This document shows, in pieces, positions 1 through 6,323 of a stretch of 8,356 nt of DNA. The DNA is from RGIG8700 sp045535635 (GTDB lineage: Bacteria > Bacillota > Clostridia > RGIG6154), in the NCBI GenBank assembly GCA_045535635.1, contig JAZSLZ010000020.1, forward strand, positions 1 through 8,356, given 5' to 3'. How positions within the stretch are numbered: the first letter of the stretch is position 1; each line of letters opens with the position of its first letter. The notes beneath the pieces were generated by a model that was not told the DNA's origin, made no database searches, and worked only from the letters and a program-made list of their open reading frames with translations. Both the position numbers and the translations under genes were made by a program.

Positions 1-18
1 AGTTGACTGAGGGATTGT
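1..18. repeat. Left copy (edge only) of repeat flanking the DUF559 gene
   Basis: The ten bases at 9-18 (GAGGGATTGT) are the exact reverse complement of 364-373 at the other end of the nuclease gene. Read on the minus strand, this copy begins ACAATCCCTC and runs outward past the window edge, so its hairpins, if present, cannot be seen. It overlaps the 3' end of the nuclease reading frame (residues KQSLSQ). Calling it a second copy of the hairpin repeat is an inference from this short match and its position. Confidence 0.5.
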
Positions 19-362
19 TTGACTTCATTATCAATAAATATACATACTCCCTCAAAGTTTTTGTTTATATCAAGATTTGATATTCTTATAACTTTTAATC
101 CATATTGTTCTAAAAACTCTGTTCTCAAAGCATCTTTTTCTATTCCTTTATCATCATAATGCTGCGAACCATCAAGTTCAATGACAAGCTTTGCTTTGGC
201 ACAGTAAAAATCAACAATGTAATTTCCTATAACTTTCTGTCTTATAAACCTAATAGGGTATTCTCTTAAGTAATCATACCAAAGGTGCTTTTCTTCTTTT
301 GTCATATTCTTTCTCAACGCTTTTGCCAGTGGTACAATTTCTTTGTTGTGTTTATAGTCCAT
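1..362 (-). CDS. DUF559 / Vsr-like endonuclease-domain protein, C-terminus cut by window edge
   Basis: The frame opens at ATG 360-362 and stays open for 120 codons to the left edge without a stop. The protein begins MDYKHNKEIVPLAKALRKN and contains the hallmarks of DUF559: the ALRKNMTKEEKHLW helix, RFIRQKVIGNYIVDFYC (residues 38-54), IELDGSQH (61-68), an Arg at 80 and the YGLKVIRISN strand. Asp51, Glu62, Asp64 and His68 are the likely nuclease residues of this PD-(D/E)XK/Vsr-like fold. Family members are usually about 115-130 residues, so little is missing. The start is fixed by GGAGGG (369-374 on the minus strand) six bases upstream. That SD lies inside a palindromic repeat, and the 3' end runs into what looks like an inverted copy. 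The cellular role of stand-alone DUF559 proteins is not established; nicking or repair-like DNA cleavage is inferred from the fold. Confidence 0.88.
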   Translation of the reverse strand, partial: MDYKHNKEIVPLAKALRKNMTKEEKHLWYDYLREYPIRFIRQKVIGNYIVDFYCAKAKLVIELDGSQHYDDKGIEKDALRTEFLEQYGLKVIRISNLDINKNFEGVCIFIDNEVKQSLSQ

Positions 363-363
363 T

Positions 364-420
364 ACAATCCCTCCGAGTTGCTTCGCAACCCACCTCCCTT
401 TACACAAGGGAGGCTTTTTG
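364..420. repeat. Palindromic repeat with two hairpins, upstream of the DUF559 gene
   Basis: This block holds two stem-loops. The small one is GTTGC/GCAAC (377-381 and 385-389, three-base loop). The larger is CCTCCCTT/AAGGGAGG (393-400 and 406-413, five-base loop), followed on the plus strand by CTTTTTG. The edge next to the gene is ACAATCCCTC (364-373), matched inverted at 9-18. Repeats of this style are common as dispersed elements in Clostridia, which is general knowledge, not something this window shows. The larger hairpin plus T-run looks like a plus-strand terminator, but no plus-strand gene precedes it here. On the minus strand it lies in the nuclease mRNA leader. Confidence 0.75.
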
Positions 421-440
421 ATAGTGTTTTCTTATAGATT

Positions 441-469
441 ATATTATCATTTTAAGTGCTTTTAGTCAA
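441..469 (-). promoter_or_regulatory. Probable sigma-A promoter for the DUF559 gene (extended -10)
   Basis: On the minus strand, TTGACT (464-469) is followed after 17 bases by TAATAT (441-446), with TG one base upstream (TGA at 447-449), giving an extended -10. Initiation near 434 would make a leader of about 70 bases that contains both hairpins of the repeat. An alternative -10 (TATAAT) lies three bases further on but would need a 20-base spacer. Confidence 0.55.
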
Positions 470-565
470 CACAATCAACTTTTCGCAACTGATTGCATAT
501 CAATTTTGAAATCTTTTTAAAATTTCAACAAAAGTCCCTTTCACAGAGAATTGAGTTCTAGTGAT

Positions 566-594
566 TTGACAACTTAACTTTTTTAATATATAAT
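566..594 (+). promoter_or_regulatory. Perfect-consensus sigma-A promoter for the patatin gene
   Basis: TTGACA (566-571), a 17-base spacer and TATAAT (589-594) match the sigma-A consensus exactly. Initiation seven bases downstream would fall at about 601, the first base of the SD sequence GAGGTG (601-606), five bases before the ATG at 612. The mRNA leader would then be only about 11 bases. The rest of 421-565 shows an AT-rich spacer with a weak 7-bp inverted repeat (506-512/522-528) and no coding signal. Confidence 0.85.
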
Positions 595-611
595 TTTCCC
601 GAGGTGAATTT

Positions 612-1457
612 ATGAAAAAAGGATTAGTTCTTGAAGGTGGCTCTATGAGAGGAATGTTCACTGCAGGAGTAATTGATGTTTTCCTTGAAAACAACATTGA
701 TTTTGACGGACTTGTAGGGGTTTCTGCAGGTGCAGCATTTGGATGCAATTATAAATCAAAGCAAATCGGAAGAACTATAAGATATAACACAAAATACTGC
801 AACGACAAAAGATACTGCAGTTTTAAATCACTTTTAACAACAGGGGATATATTTGGTGCAGATTTTTGCTACAGACGAATTCCATTTGAGCTTGATATTT
901 TTGACACAGAAACTTTTAAAAACTCACCTGTTGAATTTTTTGTAACTGCCACAGACATAGAAACAGGAAAAGCTGCTTATCACAAATGCACCGACGGTCT
1001 TGATGATGATTTATTGTGGTTCAGGGCGTCGGCATCAATGCCGCTTGTTTCAAGAGTGGTTGAAATCGGCAATAAGAAGCTTTTAGACGGCGGTGTTGCA
1101 GATTCCGTTCCAATAAAATTTATTGAAAGCAAGGGCTATGACAAAAATGTGGTGATTCTAACGCAACCAAAAGATTTTGTTAAAGAGAAAAATCCAATGC
1201 TTCCATTTATAAAATTAAAATATAAAAAATACCCAAGTCTTGTAAATGCAGTTGCAGAAAGACATAACATATACAACGAAACAACCGAATATATTAGAGA
1301 AAAAGAAAAAAGAGGCGAACTTTTTGTTATAAGACCGCCTGAGCCTTTAAACATCAAAGCTGTCTGCCACGACAAAAACGAGCTTTTACGAGTTTATAAT
1401 ATTGGAAGATACGAAGCCAAAAAACAGCTTTCTGCTTTAAAAGAATATCTCAACTAA
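612..1457 (+). CDS. Patatin-like phospholipase family protein (YjjU-type)
   Basis: Predicted serine acyl hydrolase of 281 residues. It carries the three patatin hallmarks: the oxyanion-hole loop GGSMRG (residues 9-14), the nucleophile elbow GVSAG (36-40, Ser38), and the dyad aspartate in DGG (159-161, Asp159). The ASASMP segment (139-144) and the short C-terminal region beginning VIRPPEPL resemble the E. coli YjjU-type group, whose tail is a separate conserved domain. There is no signal peptide or transmembrane segment, so it is probably cytoplasmic or peripherally membrane-associated, acting on phospholipid or other acyl esters; the substrate is unknown. The start is supported by SD GAGGTG five bases upstream and an exact-consensus promoter. 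It is monocistronic, ending at a terminator shared with the convergent VanW gene. The catalytic set is complete, so an active enzyme is expected. Confidence 0.93.
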   Translation: MKKGLVLEGGSMRGMFTAGVIDVFLENNIDFDGLVGVSAGAAFGCNYKSKQIGRTIRYNTKYCNDKRYCSFKSLLTTGDIFGADFCYRRIPFELDIFDTETFKNSPVEFFVTATDIETGKAAYHKCTDGLDDDLLWFRASASMPLVSRVVEIGNKKLLDGGVADSVPIKFIESKGYDKNVVILTQPKDFVKEKNPMLPFIKLKYKKYPSLVNAVAERHNIYNETTEYIREKEKRGELFVIRPPEPLNIKAVCHDKNELLRVYNIGRYEAKKQLSALKEYLN

Positions 1458-1485
1458 AAAAGTGTCCAAAAATTGGACACTTTTT
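1457..1485. terminator. Bidirectional rho-independent terminator between the patatin and VanW genes
   Basis: A 13-bp perfect stem (1457-1469 with 1473-1485; core AGTGTCCAA/TTGGACACT) has an AAA loop. The A-run on one arm and T-run on the other give a U-tract whichever strand is transcribed. It occupies nearly all of the 31-base gap between the two convergent stop codons. Confidence 0.92.
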
Positions 1486-1488
1486 ATA

Positions 1489-3225
1489 TTATATTTCCGG
1501 TTGCACTTCTTCCTGCACATCTGCTGATGCTTCTGTTTCAGGTTGCACTTCTTCCTGCACAGGTGGTTGTTCAACACTTGTATCAGGAGTTTCAGGAATC
1601 TGTGGTTCTGCAGGTGGGTTTTGTTCTGCTGGAGGCACTTCACCTTCAGGCACAACTTCACCTTCAACTATAGGAGCATTTGGATCTACTGCGTTTTCAT
1701 TTCTTGCTATTTCTTCTTTTCTTGCTGAATAATAGCTTGGTGAAATTTTTTCTGTTTTTATAAGCTCACCGTTAAGATACACTTTTCTTACACTTGAAAC
1801 ATTATATCCTGTCTGTCCTGTCTGCACTACCTTTTCTTCACCAAAAGCAAGAGTATCGTCCTGAACATAAACAGTTTCATAAGGCTTTGTTGATGTAACT
1901 GTGTTTACAATTTCAACTTTATATGGCTGATCCATTGTGCCAAGAATTGAAACTGTGCAAAGACCTCCGCTTACGCTTGAAACTATCTTTACAGGGTACT
2001 TTGTGTTATTCCTAAATCTGAAATCTATTGCACCCATAACAACTGTTGCATCCTGACCAAGGGGTGTATATACAACAGAGAATGAATGATTTCTTCTTTC
2101 TACTATCTCAAGATTTGCATAAAGTGCCGCATTGTAAATTGTTGAAGAAACCTGACAAATACCTCCGCCAAGACCATCCACAACTCTGCCGTTTTCAAAC
2201 ACTTTTGCATTTCTGTAACCTGCTGCAACTGTTCTCTCTCCTACAACCTTGTTGTATGAAAATTCTCCTCCTGGCTGCAGAACTGTTCCGTTAACCTTTT
2301 TTGAAGCAAGGAACATATTATATGTTCTGTCAACCTCTGCAGGATTATATTTTGTACTGTAACTTGCAAGTGTATCTGAGAACATCTCTCCTGTAAGCTT
2401 TGCTTCTGTCATTTCAGGAAGTCTTACAGTAAGATTAACCTTAACTGTTTCGTCATCCTTAATATTTTCTACAAGTTTTTTAACCTCGCCTATGTCAAAG
2501 GAATATCCAACAACATGAGAAACTATTTTGCCGTTTTTCTCATCGTAGTACGCATTTTTAGGCTCTGTGCAAACTTCATCATATATTTTTTTAACATCCA
2601 CACCCTCATATTTTTTGCCTTGCTTAACCTTAAGCTCAACTTCTACATCCTGCAGCTTTTTCATAGCATCTGCAATTTCATTTATTGCCGCTTCTGTATC
2701 ACAGTAGTCACCGCTTCTTCCTGCAGTTATGTATAAAACACCGTCTTCAATTTTATAGGTTGTGTCCTTATATGCTGCACTGTCTGTACCGCAAAGCTCT
2801 TCAATTTTATTGGTAATAACCGTTTTTTCAATGTATGTTGTAAACTCAACATCTCTTTTCTGAAACGGAGTACAGTAAGTATATACCTTACTTAAAATAC
2901 CAAGCTTTCTTCCAACCTTAAAGGCTTCCCCTGCAGTAGTTGCATAATCAAGCTCCCCAAATTCGCTGAAGTACATATCCACACTTGTGTCTTTGTACTT
3001 AACAGTTGCTTTAGGATCTGTTTCATAATACTGCTTAAAGAGAAGCTCTTCTGCATCTTTTGGTGTTAACTCTGAAAGCTCCGTATCAAGAACATAAACA
3101 TTGTTGAAAATTTTATCATAGACAGCTGCACACACAACAACCGTTGCAATCACAATTACTGCAATAGCCAGTGATATAATTATTCCCAGTTTTGCTCCTG
3201 TTAATTTCTTTAAATTTTTACTCAT
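1489..3225 (-). CDS. VanW family protein with G5-like domain, membrane-anchored cell-wall protein
   Basis: Predicted envelope protein of 578 residues. A short basic N-terminus precedes one transmembrane helix (about 13-36). Then come an extracellular region resembling the YoaR-type peptidoglycan-binding module, found twice or as one long unit (about 44-275), the VanW domain (about 285-430; GGEFSYN 319-325, GLGGGICQVSSTIYNAALY 351-369 with Cys357, RRNHS with His380), and a G5-like domain (about 443-500). A Pro/Glu-rich tail (about 513-578) could span the wall. The frame extends upstream to a TTG at 3241-3243, but I chose ATG 3223-3225: GGAAGG (3232-3237) sits six bases before it and would otherwise be inside the coding region. 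It follows the LUD gene by 14 bases, so it is the second gene of that operon. VanW is named from vancomycin-resistance clusters, but no vanHAX genes are here and the biochemical role is unknown; this is not evidence of resistance. Confidence 0.92.
   Translation of the reverse strand: MSKNLKKLTGAKLGIIISLAIAVIVIATVVVCAAVYDKIFNNVYVLDTELSELTPKDAEELLFKQYYETDPKATVKYKDTSVDMYFSEFGELDYATTAGEAFKVGRKLGILSKVYTYCTPFQKRDVEFTTYIEKTVITNKIEELCGTDSAAYKDTTYKIEDGVLYITAGRSGDYCDTEAAINEIADAMKKLQDVEVELKVKQGKKYEGVDVKKIYDEVCTEPKNAYYDEKNGKIVSHVVGYSFDIGEVKKLVENIKDDETVKVNLTVRLPEMTEAKLTGEMFSDTLASYSTKYNPAEVDRTYNMFLASKKVNGTVLQPGGEFSYNKVVGERTVAAGYRNAKVFENGRVVDGLGGGICQVSSTIYNAALYANLEIVERRNHSFSVVYTPLGQDATVVMGAIDFRFRNNTKYPVKIVSSVSGGLCTVSILGTMDQPYKVEIVNTVTSTKPYETVYVQDDTLAFGEEKVVQTGQTGYNVSSVRKVYLNGELIKTEKISPSYYSARKEEIARNENAVDPNAPIVEGEVVPEGEVPPAEQNPPAEPQIPETPDTSVEQPPVQEEVQPETEASADVQEEVQPEI
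1494..1561. repeat. Direct repeat in the 3' end of the VanW gene
   Basis: The 26 bases at 1494-1519 recur at 1536-1561 with one mismatch (C1498 versus A1540), a period of 42 bases or 14 codons. They encode VQEEVQPE twice (residues 556-563 and 570-577) at the extreme C-terminus. The period is a multiple of three, so gain or loss of a unit would keep the frame. Confidence 0.9.
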
Positions 3226-3231
3226 ATATAT

Positions 3232-3237
3232 CCTTCC
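3232..3237 (-). promoter_or_regulatory. SD site that decides the VanW start codon
   Basis: GGAAGG on the minus strand lies six bases before ATG 3223-3225 and just after the LUD stop codon TGA (3240-3242). It favours the ATG over the overlapping TTG at 3241-3243, which has no SD at the right distance. Confidence 0.8.
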
Positions 3238-3239
3238 AA

Positions 3240-3878
3240 TCAATATCCCAACTCTTCATTAACAAGAATTACTTTTATTCTGTTTTTAATTCTCTGTCTT
3301 GAAGATATAATATAATCACAACAAATTCTGCTGTCACTTGCACAACCGTCAGACATTTCAGGATTTTCTTTATTAAGGGAAACACATTTTCCGTTTTTTG
3401 CACAATATGTATCAAGACCAAGTCTTACGCAGTTTTTAGGTGCAACATATTCTTTAACTCTTCTTACCGCACTGTCAATATCCTTAACAATTTTATTTTT
3501 ACCTGCGATAATTATAACATTCTTAGGTCCAAAGGCTATTGCGGCAACTCTGTTTGCATTACCGTCAACATTATAAAGCACACCGTTTTCTGTTATGGCA
3601 TTTGAAGAACAAAGATAAAAATCTGCAGAAAAAGCATCTCTGTAAATTTTCTGAACGTCTGCGCCCTCAACTCTTCTGTCCAAAAGCTTGTAGCCGTCAT
3701 TTCCAAGTTTCTCAAGTACCTTTGTATCAGAAAGAGACACACTACCGCCAAAGCCCACAACAGCGTCATTTGGTATAAGTTTCTTTACAATTGGATACAC
3801 CTCTTCCTTTGTTTCAACAACAAAGGTCTGCATATTATTATTTTCAAGCTTTTCTGCAACTTTTTTCAAAAGCTCCAT
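3240..3878 (-). CDS. LUD domain protein (LutC/YkgG-like, DUF162), stand-alone
   Basis: A 212-residue protein matching the LUD fold seen in LutC/YkgG. It has GFGGSVSLSDTKVLEKL (residues 42-58), SSNAITENGVLYNVDG (91-106), NRVAAIAFGPKNVIIIAGKNKI (109-130), APKNCVRLGLDTYC (146-159) and a C-terminal IKVILVNEELGY. A cysteine-rich patch near the C-terminus (Cys150, 159, 165, 179, 186, 187) could bind metal or an Fe-S cluster, which is an inference. LutC works with LutA and LutB in lactate oxidation, but neither partner is visible, so a lactate role should not be assumed. No membrane segment or signal peptide is seen, so it is cytoplasmic. The start is supported by SD AGAGGTG (3884-3890) five bases upstream and a good promoter. 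It is the first gene of an operon with the VanW gene. Confidence 0.88.
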   Translation of the reverse strand: MELLKKVAEKLENNNMQTFVVETKEEVYPIVKKLIPNDAVVGFGGSVSLSDTKVLEKLGNDGYKLLDRRVEGADVQKIYRDAFSADFYLCSSNAITENGVLYNVDGNANRVAAIAFGPKNVIIIAGKNKIVKDIDSAVRRVKEYVAPKNCVRLGLDTYCAKNGKCVSLNKENPEMSDGCASDSRICCDYIISSRQRIKNRIKVILVNEELGY

Positions 3879-3911
3879 AAAAACACCTCTTTTTCATAAA
3901 AGTTCATTGTA

Positions 3912-3941
3912 ATGATAACATTTTTAGAGCTTCTTTGTCAA
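3912..3941 (-). promoter_or_regulatory. Sigma-A promoter of the LUD-VanW operon
   Basis: On the minus strand, exact TTGACA (3936-3941) and TATCAT (3912-3917) are separated by 18 bases, with an extended -10 TGT at 3918-3920. Initiation near 3905 would leave a leader of roughly 27 bases before the LUD start. The -35 box overlaps one arm of the inverted repeat at 3939-3961. Confidence 0.75.
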
Positions 3942-3961
3942 TAATATTGTATATATTATTG
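3939..3961. promoter_or_regulatory. Inverted repeat between divergent promoters, candidate operator
   Basis: CAATAATAT (3939-3947) and ATATTATTG (3953-3961) are perfect 9-bp inverted arms around a five-base centre. The site overlaps the -35 of the LUD-VanW promoter and ends nine bases before the PBP -35, where a dimeric regulator could affect both. The AT-rich setting makes chance occurrence possible, and no regulator gene lies nearby. Confidence 0.45.
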
Positions 3962-3970
3962 ATTTTTTTA

Positions 3971-3999
3971 TTTACTTTTTTTACAATTTCTGCTATACT
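3971..3999 (+). promoter_or_regulatory. Probable sigma-A promoter of the PBP gene (extended -10)
   Basis: TTTACT (3971-3976) and TATACT (3994-3999) are 17 bases apart, with TGC (3991-3993) giving an extended -10. Initiation near 4006 yields a leader of about 25 bases. A closer match to the -35 box, TTTACA at 3980-3985, is only eight bases from this -10 and so cannot be used with it. Confidence 0.6.
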
Positions 4000-4030
4000 A
4001 AATTGAAAATATATAATTCAAGGGAGTGAT

Positions 4031-6229
4031 ATGATGAAACGTTCTTCAAAGACAAGAAAAAAACCTGTTAAAAAAACAACCAGAATTTTTTTATGGTCAC
4101 TTCTTGGTTTTTCAATTATAGGTATTCTCTTCACAGGACTCTTCATATACTTTACCACAATTAACAGCGTGGATTATATTAACTATTCGTCACTTGGTCT
4201 TGATTTTTCCAGCGTTATTTATTACAAGGATGACCAGGGTAATCTTAAAGAATATGAACAGTTATACGGCGAACAGAACAGAATCTGGGCAACTTACGAT
4301 GAAATCCCGCAAAATCTTTTTGACGCTTTTGTTTCTATAGAGGACGAAAGATTTTATAAGCATCACGGTTTCGATATACAAAGAACAACAAAAGCAACTA
4401 TGAACTATCTTTTTAACAAAAGCTCTGCTTATGGCGGAAGTACCATCAATCAGCAGATTGTTAAAAACATAACCGGCAGAACTGACGCAACACCCCAGAG
4501 AAAAATTCTTGAAATAATCCGTGCCATTGATATGGATTTAAAGCTTGATAAAAAACAAATACTTGAAATATATGCAAATACCATTTATCTAAGTCAGGGA
4601 TGCTACGGTGTTAAAACTGCCGCTGAAAAATACTTTGGCAAAGATGTTTCAGAGCTTACTCTTGCAGAATGTGCCTCTATTGCAGGTATAACGCAGTACC
4701 CAACATATTATGACCCTTTGCAAAATCCTGAAAACAACAAGAAAAAGCAGGAGCTTGTTCTTTCAAAAATGCTTGAGCTTGGATATATTACCAAAGAAGA
4801 ACACGACAGTGCAGTTGAACAAAATCTTTTATTCCACAACAACGTTGTAAAGGGAATTTCTTCAAATCATTCATATTTCACAGAGCAGATAATAACCGAT
4901 GTTCTCAATGATTTGCAGGAAAAGAAAAATCTTACAAAAGAAATTGCAATAAAAATGGTATATAGCGGCGGCCTACAAATTCATGCAACCGTAAATCCTG
5001 ATATACAAAAAAGAATAGACGAGGTTTTTGCAAACCCATCAGAGCATATTTACTACAATGCTGATGATCCTATTCAGGCGGCGATGGTTGTTATTAACCA
5101 GAGCACAGGCGAAGTTGTGGGAATCGGCGGCGGTCTTGGTAAAAAGGAAAGTCGAACATTAAACAGAGCAACACAGTCTTACCGTCAGCCTGGTAGTACA
5201 ATAAAGCCACTTTCAGTATATGGCCCCGGCTTTGACAGAGGTGTTTTCACTCCTTCTACAATATATGTGGATAAGCCTTATACTGTAAGCGACCACACCT
5301 ACAAAAACTATTACGAAGGTTTTAAAGGCAAGGTTTCTGTGCGATATGCAATTCAGCAGTCTATAAACACAGTTGCAGCTCAATGTCTTGACGATGTTAC
5401 TCTTGCAACCTCTTATGACTATATGACAAAAAAATTCAACTTCAAAAAAGTTGTTCCTGCAGATATTGCATACTCCCCTCTTGCTGTAGGCGGACTTACT
5501 AACGGTGTTTCAGTCCTTGAGCTTACTGCGGCATACAGTTCTATAGCAAACGACGGCGTTTATATCAAGCCTTACACCTATACAAAGGTATGCGATATGG
5601 ACGGCAATGTAATTCTTGAAAATAAGCCTGTTAAAAATGCGGCACTTACAAAAAGAGGTGCTCACACAACTTTAAGTACATTAAGAACAGTTGTAACCCA
5701 CGGTACAGGCGGCGGTGCATGGCTTTCATCAGGCACACAGTCTGCAGGAAAAACAGGTACAACCGATGACGATAAGGACAGATGGTTTGTTGGTCTTACT
5801 CCATACTACACATCTGCAGTATGGGTTGGATATGACACTCCTAAAACAATCACAGGGCATGGTGCAAACCCTGCACTCACCCTTTGGAGAGCCGTTATGA
5901 ACCCTGTTCACGACAAGCTTCCTAAAAAAGATTTTGATTTATCCAAGGCTGATAATTCAGGTAGTACCGAGCCACTTGAACCCAAAGAAACTATTATGGT
6001 ATGTGAAGATAGCGGACTTCTTCCAGGTGAGCTTTGTGAGCTTGACTACAGAGGCTCAAGAATTGTTGAAAAATCCTTCAGTGAGGACGAAATCCCAACA
6101 GAAACCTGTACTGTTCATCAGTATGTAAATGTTGACACCTCAACGAATATGGCGGCAAACGAGTATTGTCCGCTTGATGTGGTTGAAATGCGAGTTCAGC
6201 CTGTTCCTGAAGTATGTACAGAACATTAA
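4031..6229 (+). CDS. Class A penicillin-binding protein (PBP1A-type, bifunctional)
   Basis: This 732-residue protein polymerises lipid II into glycan and cross-links the stem peptides at the outer membrane face. A basic cytoplasmic stretch (1-18) precedes one transmembrane helix (about 19-42). The GT51 glycosyltransferase (about 75-250) shows IEDERFYKHHG (103-113, catalytic Glu104), GGSTINQQIVKN (135-146) and KILEIYANTIYLSQGCYG (176-193). The transpeptidase (about 345-625) has SxxK at Ser389/Lys392, SIN at 444-446 and KTGT at 574-577, so both active sites are intact. A tail (about 650-732) has five cysteines (658, 669, 693, 713, 729). Two ATGs are adjacent (4031 and 4034); the SD AGGGAG (4021-4026) is four bases from the first and seven from the second, so 4034 may be used. 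It is transcribed divergently from the LUD-VanW operon and ends at a strong terminator. PBP1A-like is a family-level call; I cannot assign a specific ponA ortholog. Confidence 0.95.
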   Translation: MMKRSSKTRKKPVKKTTRIFLWSLLGFSIIGILFTGLFIYFTTINSVDYINYSSLGLDFSSVIYYKDDQGNLKEYEQLYGEQNRIWATYDEIPQNLFDAFVSIEDERFYKHHGFDIQRTTKATMNYLFNKSSAYGGSTINQQIVKNITGRTDATPQRKILEIIRAIDMDLKLDKKQILEIYANTIYLSQGCYGVKTAAEKYFGKDVSELTLAECASIAGITQYPTYYDPLQNPENNKKKQELVLSKMLELGYITKEEHDSAVEQNLLFHNNVVKGISSNHSYFTEQIITDVLNDLQEKKNLTKEIAIKMVYSGGLQIHATVNPDIQKRIDEVFANPSEHIYYNADDPIQAAMVVINQSTGEVVGIGGGLGKKESRTLNRATQSYRQPGSTIKPLSVYGPGFDRGVFTPSTIYVDKPYTVSDHTYKNYYEGFKGKVSVRYAIQQSINTVAAQCLDDVTLATSYDYMTKKFNFKKVVPADIAYSPLAVGGLTNGVSVLELTAAYSSIANDGVYIKPYTYTKVCDMDGNVILENKPVKNAALTKRGAHTTLSTLRTVVTHGTGGGAWLSSGTQSAGKTGTTDDDKDRWFVGLTPYYTSAVWVGYDTPKTITGHGANPALTLWRAVMNPVHDKLPKKDFDLSKADNSGSTEPLEPKETIMVCEDSGLLPGELCELDYRGSRIVEKSFSEDEIPTETCTVHQYVNVDTSTNMAANEYCPLDVVEMRVQPVPEVCTEH

Positions 6230-6234
6230 ATATA

Positions 6235-6272
6235 ATGCACTTCAAAGTTAACTTTGAAGTGCATATTTTTTT
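6235..6272 (+). terminator. Rho-independent terminator of the PBP gene
   Basis: Bases 6235-6264 form an uninterrupted 30-base palindrome (two 15-base arms, centre GTTAAC), beginning six bases after the stop codon and followed by A and seven T residues (6266-6272). In RNA the centre must open into a small loop. Confidence 0.9.
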
Positions 6273-6323
6273 GCATATTAAAGCATAAAACTGCATAACC
6301 TTTAACCGAAAGGTGTTGATTTT

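Noticed and set aside
393..420. Plus-strand rho-independent terminator at the repeat.
   Set aside because: The hairpin and T-run fit, but no plus-strand gene reads into it within the window; it is better explained as part of the repeat.
506..528. Inverted repeat TTGAAAT/ATTTCAA upstream of the patatin promoter.
   Set aside because: Seven AT-rich base pairs with a nine-base loop are expected by chance, and the site is not positioned at the promoter.
500..748. Minus-strand open frame overlapping the start of the patatin gene.
   Set aside because: It lies mostly antisense to a gene with a complete catalytic set, shows no family motif, and overlaps the perfect promoter.
1473..1728. Short plus-strand frames within the 3' part of the VanW gene.
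   Set aside because: They are antisense to a repeat-rich, Pro/Glu-coding region, lack an SD and encode low-complexity peptide.
1489..3225. Vancomycin-resistance gene vanW.
   Set aside because: Only the VanW domain is shared. No ligase, dehydrogenase or dipeptidase genes are present, and VanW proteins are common in Clostridia without resistance.
3226..3243. Upstream TTG start for the VanW gene, adding six residues (MIGRIY).
   Set aside because: The SD GGAAGG (3232-3237) lies inside that extension and is ideally spaced for the ATG at 3223-3225; no SD precedes the TTG.
3240..3878. Lactate-utilisation gene lutC.
   Set aside because: The LUD fold is present, but LutA and LutB partners are missing and the operon partner is a wall protein, so the specific name is not justified.
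6271..6300. Possible promoter TTGCAT-17-CATAAC for the tspO-like gene.
   Set aside because: The -35 matches consensus at only three of six positions and there is no TGn extension, so it is too weak to call.
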